47,422 bases of DNA. Source: Gammaproteobacteria bacterium (GTDB lineage Bacteria > Pseudomonadota > Gammaproteobacteria > Steroidobacterales > Steroidobacteraceae). Position numbers and translations under genes: made by a program. Below, one piece after another: positions 25,299-31,933 of the stretch. The stretch is from contig JANYJY010000007.1 of assembly GCA_025358295.1 (NCBI GenBank), positions 1 through 47,422 of the forward strand, read 5' to 3'. Numbering within the stretch: position 1 is the first letter of the stretch; each line of letters starts with the position of its first letter. The notes under the pieces are model-generated. The model was not told the origin of the DNA. It saw only the letters and a program-made list of their open reading frames with translations, and made no database searches.

Positions 25299-26290
25299 AA
25301 CGCTTTTTGAGCCTGGCCGACTTCAGCCGCGAACAAGTCCTGGATCTGCTCGCCTTGGCGCAGTCTCTGCAAGACAAGCCGCAGCCACGCGCGTTGGCGG
25401 GCAAGATCCTGGGGTTGGTATTCTTCAATGCCTCGCTGCGCACGCTGGCCTCTTTTCAGGCAGGCATGGCGCGCCTCGGCGGCACCTCCTTCGTCATCAC
25501 CCCGGGCCAGGGAACCTGGCAATTGGAAACTCGACTCAATGCCATCATGAACGGCGCCGCCGCCGAACACATCCGCGAGGGCATACCGGTGTTGGCCTCG
25601 TACTGCGATGCCCTGGGCGTGCGCGCCTTCGCCGAAGGCAAGAATCTGTCGGCCGATCTGGGCGAATCCTTGTTCAAGATGATCGATGCCCTGTGCGACA
25701 AGCCGCTGATCAATCTGGAATCCGCGATGAATCATCCCTGCCAGGCTCTGGCGGACTGGCGAACCCTGGATGAACTGCGCGTGCCGCAGCGGGCCAAGTT
25801 TGTCTTGAGCTGGGTCTATCATCCTCGGGCCCTGCCTCTGGCCGTGCCCTCCGCCACCGTGCACATGGCCGCGATGCGCGGCATGGAAGTCGTGGTGCTG
25901 CGGCCGGAGGGGTTCGCCCTGCCGCCGCAGATTATGGAGGAGGCGCGTTTGGCCGCCTGCGCCGCCGGCGGCTCGCTGACGGAAACCTCCGACCGCGCGG
26001 CCGCGCTCGCCGGCGCGAGCGTGCTGTACGCCAAGGAATGGGGCACCACCATGTACTACGGGGACACCGAGGCGGATTTGCGGCTGCGGTCGGACTTGTC
26101 CGATTGGTGCGTGCGCGAGCCCTGGTTCAAGGGCGCTTTGCCCGATGCAAAGTTGATGCATTGTCTTCCGGTGCGCCGCAACGTCGCGGTGGCCGATGAA
26201 ATTCTGGATGGACCGCGCGCGGTGGTGAAGCGCGAGGCCTTCAATCGTCTGACGGTGCAGATGGCTGTTCTGCATCGCATGCTGTCCTGA
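25295..26290 (+). CDS. N-acylornithine carbamoyltransferase, predicted N-succinylornithine type
   Basis: This 331-residue transcarbamylase belongs to the ArgF' branch, which carbamoylates acylated ornithine to acyl-citrulline. Marks of the branch are VFFNASLRT, EHIREGIPVLASYCDALGVRAF, WVYHPRALPLAVP, LYAKEWG and HCLPVRRN. The residue that in my memory discriminates substrates (Glu92 in Xanthomonas acetylornithine enzyme, Pro90 in the Bacteroides succinylornithine enzyme) is Ala90 here (NGAAAEHI), and the Xanthomonas carboxylated lysine position in RRNVKAT is Ala298 (RRNVAVA). Both favour succinylornithine. Unusually the carbamoyl-phosphate motif reads SLRTLAS, not SxRTR: the last arginine is Leu51. 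It overlaps argD and is followed by argB after 27 bases. Confidence 0.85.
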   Translation: MKRFLSLADFSREQVLDLLALAQSLQDKPQPRALAGKILGLVFFNASLRTLASFQAGMARLGGTSFVITPGQGTWQLETRLNAIMNGAAAEHIREGIPVLASYCDALGVRAFAEGKNLSADLGESLFKMIDALCDKPLINLESAMNHPCQALADWRTLDELRVPQRAKFVLSWVYHPRALPLAVPSATVHMAAMRGMEVVVLRPEGFALPPQIMEEARLAACAAGGSLTETSDRAAALAGASVLYAKEWGTTMYYGDTEADLRLRSDLSDWCVREPWFKGALPDAKLMHCLPVRRNVAVADEILDGPRAVVKREAFNRLTVQMAVLHRMLS

Positions 26291-26317
26291 TTGGCTTTGG
26301 TTTCGGAGTATTCTTAA

Positions 26318-27262
26318 ATGATTATGAGTCGACCTGATCCTTCCATCGCCGTGCGCGCGCTCAAGAGCGCGGCGCCTTACATACGGATGTACAAGAACAA
26401 AGTATTCATCATCAAGGCAGGCGGCGCCGTATTCAGCGACGAGATTTCGACTCGCGCCCTGATCGAGCAAGTGGCGATTCTGCACCAGGTGGGCATCAAG
26501 ACCGTTTTGGTTCATGGCGGCGGCCCGCAACTCGACAGCATGCAGGCGAGTCTGGGTATCGATACCCACATGGTCAACGGCCGCCGGGTCACCGATCAGA
26601 AGTCCATCGATGTCACCGCCATGGTGCTGAATGGCTTGATCAACACGCGCATTCTGGCCATCTGCCGCGAGCTCGACATCGAGGCCATCGGCCTGAGCGG
26701 TGTCGATGCCGGCCTGATCCGCGCGCACAAGCGCCCTCCGGTGCGCAGCGCCGATGGGTCGGGCGAAGCCGTGGACTATGGCTTCGTCGGCAACATCGAT
26801 TCGGTCAACACCGATGTGATCGAAAAATTGCTCATGAACGGCCTGATGCCCGTGGTGAGTCCGCTGTCGGCCGACTCCAACGGCATCCTGCTCAATATCA
26901 ACGCCGACACCGTGGCTGCCGCCATCGGCGGCGCGTTGTCGGCGGAGAAACTCGTGCTGTGTACCGGCGCACAAGGAATTCTCGAGCGCAGCGAAGACCC
27001 GACGTCGGTGGTTTCGTACACCGACATCAAGGGCCTGAAGCGGCTGCGCGATCAGGGTTCGCTCAAGGACGGGATGCTGCCCAAGGCAGCGGCCATCGAG
27101 AACGCCATCCGTGGCGGCGTGCGTCGCGTGCACGTCATCAGCTACAAATCCCCTGACAGTTTGCTGGCGGAGATTTTCACTAATGAAGGCACGGGCACCC
27201 TGGTGGTCGCGGATCTCACGGCCTTGAGTCCCGCCGAGCAGCAGAGCGCCCTGGGCGCGTGA
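26318..27262 (+). CDS. argB: Acylglutamate kinase
   Basis: ArgB phosphorylates N-acyl-glutamate, the second step of the pathway and commonly the arginine-inhibited one. The 314-residue amino-acid-kinase protein contains VFIIKAGGAVFSDE, VLVHGGGPQLDSM (substrate/ATP glycine-rich loop), the NGRRVTD motif, GLSGVDAGLI and LLNINADTVAAAIGGAL. The C-terminus ends after LLAEIFTNEGTGTLVV and carries no GNAT domain, unlike the bifunctional synthase-kinases of Xanthomonas, so the first step must be done by another protein. The N-terminal 30 residues (SIAVRALKSAAPYIRMYKN) are close to those of that branch. Confidence 0.92.
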   Translation: MIMSRPDPSIAVRALKSAAPYIRMYKNKVFIIKAGGAVFSDEISTRALIEQVAILHQVGIKTVLVHGGGPQLDSMQASLGIDTHMVNGRRVTDQKSIDVTAMVLNGLINTRILAICRELDIEAIGLSGVDAGLIRAHKRPPVRSADGSGEAVDYGFVGNIDSVNTDVIEKLLMNGLMPVVSPLSADSNGILLNINADTVAAAIGGALSAEKLVLCTGAQGILERSEDPTSVVSYTDIKGLKRLRDQGSLKDGMLPKAAAIENAIRGGVRRVHVISYKSPDSLLAEIFTNEGTGTLVVADLTALSPAEQQSALGA

Positions 27263-27275
27263 TCCGGGCATCGAC

Positions 27276-28466
27276 ATGACGCGCCTCTGGGACAAGGGAA
27301 CTCCGCTCGACGCGCGGGTGCTGCAGTACACGGCAGGCGATGATTATCTTTTGGATAACCGCCTGGTCCGCTACGACATCCAAGCCTCCATCGCCCACGC
27401 CGAGATGTTGGCGGTAAAGGGGCTGTTGTCGGCACCGGACCTTGCCGCGATCCGCGGCGCATTGACCGCCATCGGCGAGGAACATGCGCAGGGACAATGG
27501 CGCATCTCCTTGGAACAAGAGGACTGCCAGACGGCGATCGAAAATCTGCTCACCGCGCGCATCAAAGCCGCCGGTGGCCGCTTGCATGCCGGCCGCTCGC
27601 GCAACGATCAGGTGCTGGCGGCATTGCGGCTGTACCTGCGCGACGCTGCCGCAGGTCTGCAGCTGGGCGCGACCGCCGTTGCGGATTCGCTCGATGCACT
27701 CGCCGCACGCCATGGCGACATGGTGCTGCCCGGCTACACCCATATGCAGCAGGCCATGCCCAGCTCCGTGGCCCTCTGGGCGCAGGGCTTTGCTGCTGAA
27801 ATACGCGACGACGCCGAAGGACTGGCGCTCACGCAACGGCGAATCGGCAAGAACCCGCTCGGCTCCGCCGCGGGTTACGGTACGCCGAATCTCGATCTGA
27901 GCCGCGAGGAAACTCGGCGGCGCCTCGGCTTCGCCGTCACTCAGGAGCCGGTGACGGCAGTGCAACTGTCGCGCGGCAAGGCCGAGGCGCAGCTGCTGTT
28001 TGAAATCACATTGTTGGCACAGGACGCGGGAAGAATCGCGGCCGACCTGATGCTTTTCTACACCCAGGAATTCGGTTTCGTGACGCTGCCCGCGGCCTTC
28101 ACCACGGGCTCCTCCATCATGCCGCAGAAGCGCAATCCCGATGTCTTCGAACTGATGCGCGGACGCAGTTCGGTGGCGCAAGCTGCGCTCAACGAAGTAC
28201 TCGGCATCACGCAAAAACTAACCTCGGGCTATCATCGCGATCTGCAGCTGATTAAGCCGCCCCTGTTCCGCGGCATCGATTCCTGCGCACAGACGCTCGA
28301 TATTCTGCCAACCGCTCTCGACGGTGTGAGCTTCAAGGCCGAGAACATTCTTCTCGATCCCGGCATCCATGCCGCCGCCGCCGCGAACGCCTTGGTGGCC
28401 AAGGAAGGGATTCCGTTTCGCGAGGCCTATCGCCGCATAGCCGCGCAACTCAAGGGCGGCGAGTGA
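27276..28466 (+). CDS. argH: Argininosuccinate lyase
   Basis: ArgH splits argininosuccinate into arginine and fumarate, the last step of the route. The 396-residue protein shows HAGRSRNDQV, YTHMQQAMPSS (catalytic histidine region), NPLGSAAGYGTPNLD and the family signature GSSIMPQKRNPDVFE. It is about 60 residues shorter than E. coli ArgH; the deficit is mostly at the C-terminus, which ends soon after EGIPFREAYRRIA, a shortening I also associate with other compact argH types. The stop overlaps the GTG of the following thioesterase (GTGA), so the operon continues into that gene. Confidence 0.92.
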   Translation: MTRLWDKGTPLDARVLQYTAGDDYLLDNRLVRYDIQASIAHAEMLAVKGLLSAPDLAAIRGALTAIGEEHAQGQWRISLEQEDCQTAIENLLTARIKAAGGRLHAGRSRNDQVLAALRLYLRDAAAGLQLGATAVADSLDALAARHGDMVLPGYTHMQQAMPSSVALWAQGFAAEIRDDAEGLALTQRRIGKNPLGSAAGYGTPNLDLSREETRRRLGFAVTQEPVTAVQLSRGKAEAQLLFEITLLAQDAGRIAADLMLFYTQEFGFVTLPAAFTTGSSIMPQKRNPDVFELMRGRSSVAQAALNEVLGITQKLTSGYHRDLQLIKPPLFRGIDSCAQTLDILPTALDGVSFKAENILLDPGIHAAAAANALVAKEGIPFREAYRRIAAQLKGGE

Positions 28467-28912
28467 GCATTTGGCGCGGCTTGCAATCTCTGGACGCGTT
28501 GAACGTCGGTCAATCCGGCGGGCTGATCGGACACCTGGGGATCAAGTTCACTGAAATCGGCGCTGACTTCATTCGCGCCACCATGCCCGTCGACGCTCAT
28601 TCGCGCCAGCCCTACGGCTTGCTTCATGGCGGCGCCTCGACCGCATTCGCCGAGACCGTCGGGACGACGGCCGCGGCCATGTGTGTCGACCCGCGAAAAT
28701 TCCAGTGCGCCGGGCAGGAAATCAGCGCCAACCATGTGCGCGCCGCCCGCGGTGGGCTGGTGACCGCCACGGCGCGTCCCATGCACTTGGGGGGACGCAG
28801 CCAAATCTGGGGCATCGACATCGTCGATCAGGCCGGAAAATTAGTATGCACGTCGCGGTTGACCGTCGCCGTGAGCCGATCCGGCGCCGCGGACGACTCG
28901 AGATCACGCTAG
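28463..28912 (+). CDS. Hotdog-fold acyl-CoA thioesterase (YdiI/PaaI-like)
   Basis: A 149-residue thioesterase of the hotdog superfamily, which hydrolyses acyl- or aryl-CoA. The active-site region RQPYGLLHGGASTAFAETVG is the diagnostic HGG-x3-x-E pattern, and QEISANHVRAARGG and HLGGRSQIWGIDI are the following strands. The GTG start overlaps the argH stop, making it the last gene of the arginine operon. It is not a normal member of arginine operons. Its presence beside a predicted acyl-CoA-dependent first step could mean CoA recycling or mere hitch-hiking; the sequence cannot decide. Confidence 0.85.
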   Translation: MSIWRGLQSLDALNVGQSGGLIGHLGIKFTEIGADFIRATMPVDAHSRQPYGLLHGGASTAFAETVGTTAAAMCVDPRKFQCAGQEISANHVRAARGGLVTATARPMHLGGRSQIWGIDIVDQAGKLVCTSRLTVAVSRSGAADDSRSR

Positions 28913-28946
28913 CCTTTGCAACCGGAGTAGGCGTATCTTGCCGGCC

Positions 28947-29750
28947 ATGAAACACACCCGCATCGGAATTCTGTATCAGACCTGCAGTGCATGGCTCATG
29001 GTCGCGGCCGCGCCCCTCGTCGGCGCACAAACTCCCGCACCGGCGACGCCGCCGGCAGCTACTGCCCCGGCTGCCCCGGCAGCCGCTGCGCCCGCGGAGC
29101 TGAGCGCCGCGCAAATCAGCTACCTGTTCGGACTCACCTTCGGCGAACAGATGCACGGTATAGGGATCGGCGATCAGGTCACCACGGAAGATATTGCGCG
29201 CGGCATCAAGGATGGATTGCACGGCAAGAAGAGCCAGCCGGAAGAGCGCCAGCAGATCCAGATGTACGTGCGCAACACGATGAACGCGGGCAGCGCGCGC
29301 AATCTGGCCGCGTCCAAGGAATTCCTGGCGCGCAATGGGAAGGAGAAAGGCGTGATCACCACGGCCTCGGGACTGCAATATAAAATTGTCGTACCGGGCA
29401 ATGCCAAGGCTGCGCCCGTCTTACCGACGGATACGGTGACAGTGCAGTATCGCGGCAAATTGCTCGATGGGTCGGAATTCGACAGCACCTATTCGCGCGG
29501 CGCGCCGGCGACCTTCCCGGTGAATGGTGTAATCCCCGCCTGGCAAGAGGCCCTGGTGCTGATGAAGCCGGGCGCCAAATGGCAGCTGTTCGTGCCGCCG
29601 GAATTGGGCTACAGCGCCTCGCCAAAGCCCGGCATCCCCGGAAATTCGCTGTTGCTATTCGACGTCGAGCTGGTGAGCGTCAAATCGACCGGCGAGCCTG
29701 CCGCAACCGCCGCGCCGCCGGTCGCCAAACCCGCGCCGAAATCGAAATAG
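28947..29750 (+). CDS. FKBP-type peptidyl-prolyl isomerase, exported
   Basis: A 267-residue proline isomerase assisting protein folding in the envelope. The signal peptide spans about the first 29 residues (SAWLMVAAAPLVGAQ), followed by an alanine/proline-rich linker, the FKBP N-terminal dimerisation domain (AAQISYLFGLTFGEQMHGIG) and the FKBP catalytic domain (YKIVVPGN, VTVQYRGKLLDGSEFDSTYS, FPVNGVIPAWQEAL, ELGYSASPKPGIPGNSLLLF). A low-complexity Ala/Pro/Lys tail closes it. The ATG at 28947 is preceded by signal-compatible sequence only; a TTG three codons earlier is less likely. FkpA and Mip are the family's better known members. Confidence 0.9.
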   Translation: MKHTRIGILYQTCSAWLMVAAAPLVGAQTPAPATPPAATAPAAPAAAAPAELSAAQISYLFGLTFGEQMHGIGIGDQVTTEDIARGIKDGLHGKKSQPEERQQIQMYVRNTMNAGSARNLAASKEFLARNGKEKGVITTASGLQYKIVVPGNAKAAPVLPTDTVTVQYRGKLLDGSEFDSTYSRGAPATFPVNGVIPAWQEALVLMKPGAKWQLFVPPELGYSASPKPGIPGNSLLLFDVELVSVKSTGEPAATAAPPVAKPAPKSK

Positions 29751-29756
29751 ATTCGG

Positions 29757-29782
29757 CGACCTGCGCTTAACGGCGCAGGTCG
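29757..29782. terminator. Hairpin between convergent FKBP and phosphoesterase genes
   Basis: A perfect 10-bp stem (CGACCTGCGC / GCGCAGGTCG) with a six-base loop (TTAACG) lies between the FKBP stop (29750) and the phosphoesterase; the loop contains the phosphoesterase stop codon. There is no T-run on either side, so any termination would be non-canonical. It could also protect the 3' ends of both transcripts. Confidence 0.55.
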
Positions 29783-31470
29783 AGCGCGTTGGTCAAATCG
29801 CCCATGGGCGCCGCGCCGTGCGTGGCGAGCGCCTTGTCACGCAGCGCCACTCCCGGCAATTCCTGCAGATCGAAGCGGCGCGTGAGCAATCGCAGAATGG
29901 ACGCCGTGTCGTACTGCGTGTGATCGACAGTACCGTGCACGGCCAGGGGCGAAATGATGAGCGCGGGAATTCGCGCACCGGGGCCCAGCAGATCGCCCTG
30001 CGGCGGCGCCACGTGATCCCATGCGCCGCCGAATTCATCGTAAGTAATGACGATCACCATGTGTCGCCACTGCGGACTGGCGCGCAGCTTCGCCACCAAT
30101 TCGGCAATGTGCGCGTCGCCTTGCGCCACGGACGCGTAGCCCGCATGCTGATTTAAATTCCCCTGCGGCTTGTAGAACACCACGGCCGGCAAGTGCCCGG
30201 CGTCCGCATCAGCGAGCAATGTGCCGTAGTCCTGCAGATGCGCGGCGCGATGCTCGGCCTGCGTTTTCGGATCGAAGCGCTCGTAATAATTGAAAGGCTG
30301 GTGATGCGGCTGGAAGTCGGGGCTCGCTCCCGGATAATACGGCGCATAGATCACTTCGCGAGCCGCGGCGGCGGGACGTCGGCCATCGGCAAGCGCCGCG
30401 TCCCAGGATCCCGCATACCAACGCCAGTTGATGTGCTTGGCATCGAGGGCATCGCCGATGGTCATCTGACTTTGCGGCGGCAAGGTGGTGGCGTTATTGG
30501 GATCGGCGTAGAAATGCTCGGCATCGCCTGCGACCGGCGGATTGGCGCTGGGCTGATACGCCGGTTGCATGGTGTTCACGGCATAAAACTGGCCGTCGCC
30601 GAAATAATTGGCGGGAGTGATATTGCCGTTCTTCGCGAAACGGGGGGGTTCGTCCAGGGCAGAGAGCTTGGCGTTCGCCGCGACCTTGAGCCGCGGCAGA
30701 AACTGCCCTTGGGCATCCTGATCGAGCACCGCGATGGAGGGCTTCGCAGCCGCCATGTCCGCATGGGGATAAGTCGGCGCGCAGGCGCAAATCAAGTATT
30801 GGTGATTCAGGAAGGAGCCGCCGAACGCACCTTGGAAGAAATTATCGGCCAGCACGAATTCCTTGGCCAAGGCGTACAGAGCCGATTGACTGTAGTCGTA
30901 ATACCCCATGGCAAGACCACCGGCGTCGGACCACGCGGCATAGCCGTCGTTCTTACCGCCGTCGATTTGCATTTGGTGCTCGAAAAAACGATGCACCAAA
31001 TCGCGCGTTATCGTCGCTGTCGACAAAGTGACGCTGGATTGCGGGGTAAATGCAGTCTCGATGGAGAACGGTGCATTGGCAAGGCCGGTGCTCTGTGCTT
31101 GAGTCACCGCCGGCTTCACGCCCGCAGCCGTGACGCCGCCCCAGGTCGGCGGTAGCGTCGCGAGCACCGATCCGTTGCGATCGATCTGAGGCAGGTAGGC
31201 CGGCAGCGGCCGGCCATCGCGGCCGATCACTTCCTCCAAGCCGTGCGCACCCGGGAAATGGCCGTACAAATTATCGAAGGCGCGATTCTCCGCGTAAATG
31301 ACCACGATGGTGTCGACCTTCGAGTGCAGCGCCTGAGTTGTCGCATCGGCGCCTGCGTCGGGCCCGGCCACCGGTGCCACATGATTGTCGGCGCAGCCGG
31401 CCAGGAGGGCGAGGATTCCAAGCGCGCAGAACAAGTCGCGGCGCGCGCACGATGTCAGCATGGATTTCAT
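29767..31470 (-). CDS. AcpA/phospholipase C-family phosphoesterase lipoprotein
   Basis: A 567-residue exported phosphoesterase of the family that includes bacterial phospholipase C and acid phosphatase AcpA. The signal ends in a lipobox (FCALGILALLAGC). The metal-binding start of the domain is IVVIYAENRAFDNLYGHFPG; later hallmarks are HQYLICACAP, INWRWYAGSW, VVFYKPQGNLNQHAGY, IVITYDEFGGAWDHV and IPALIISPLAVHG. Substrate may be a phospholipid or a phosphomonoester. The ATG at 31470 opens the signal sequence; an upstream start at 31542 would add 24 unlikely residues, and one at 31461 is also possible. Confidence 0.85.
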   Translation of the reverse strand: MKSMLTSCARRDLFCALGILALLAGCADNHVAPVAGPDAGADATTQALHSKVDTIVVIYAENRAFDNLYGHFPGAHGLEEVIGRDGRPLPAYLPQIDRNGSVLATLPPTWGGVTAAGVKPAVTQAQSTGLANAPFSIETAFTPQSSVTLSTATITRDLVHRFFEHQMQIDGGKNDGYAAWSDAGGLAMGYYDYSQSALYALAKEFVLADNFFQGAFGGSFLNHQYLICACAPTYPHADMAAAKPSIAVLDQDAQGQFLPRLKVAANAKLSALDEPPRFAKNGNITPANYFGDGQFYAVNTMQPAYQPSANPPVAGDAEHFYADPNNATTLPPQSQMTIGDALDAKHINWRWYAGSWDAALADGRRPAAAAREVIYAPYYPGASPDFQPHHQPFNYYERFDPKTQAEHRAAHLQDYGTLLADADAGHLPAVVFYKPQGNLNQHAGYASVAQGDAHIAELVAKLRASPQWRHMVIVITYDEFGGAWDHVAPPQGDLLGPGARIPALIISPLAVHGTVDHTQYDTASILRLLTRRFDLQELPGVALRDKALATHGAAPMGDLTNALDLRR

Positions 31471-31735
31471 GCACTCAAGTATAGACGCCCGTGCACGACG
31501 AAGCGATGGCGAGCCATGCGCCCCGCGGCCTGGCCCGCGCATCGATCCAGACTAGAACGCCCACGCCGTAGGCAAATGTGTCTTCGGTCTCTTGGTGACG
31601 GCGGGTGATCAGAGGCCGCGGAAAAAGCTCGGTGCATACCCGATTAGGTAAGCAGGCGCTCGAGGTAGTGATGTCGGTCTGCCGACGCAAGTTCCTAACA
31701 AACTTCCGCCCTGCGGCACGCGGTATACTGCCAAC

Positions 31736-31915
31736 ATGAAGATCGCGCAATTGTCGGTGCTCCTCTGTCTGTCCGTGATCGCCCTGGGTTGCGGGCAGAA
31801 AGGACCGTTGGTGCTGCCGGACGCGCCCAAGCATAAGAAGACCCTACCGCGCGCTCAGCCGCCCGCGACGCCCGACGACACGAAGCCGCCGACGGATGCG
31901 ACCAAGCCTCTCTAG
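31736..31915 (+). CDS. lptM: LptM (YifL)-type small lipoprotein
   Basis: A 59-residue lipoprotein. The signal MKIAQLSVLLCLSVIALGC is followed immediately by GQKGPLVLPD, matching the CGLKGPLYFP start of mature LptM, which helps the LPS transporter LptD acquire its native disulfides in E. coli. The remainder is a lysine/proline/threonine-rich tail (PKHKKTLPRAQPPATPDD). It is 18 bases upstream of polA and probably cotranscribed. In enterobacteria yifL is instead next to dapF. It is small, but the lipobox and motif make the call solid. Confidence 0.8.
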   Translation: MKIAQLSVLLCLSVIALGCGQKGPLVLPDAPKHKKTLPRAQPPATPDDTKPPTDATKPL

Positions 31916-31933
31916 GCGGGCTTCTAAGAAATA

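Noticed and set aside
25262-27331. Very long minus-strand frame opposite argF' and argB
   Set aside because: Composition (His/Arg/Gly-rich, no domains) is that of an antisense shadow in GC-rich DNA.
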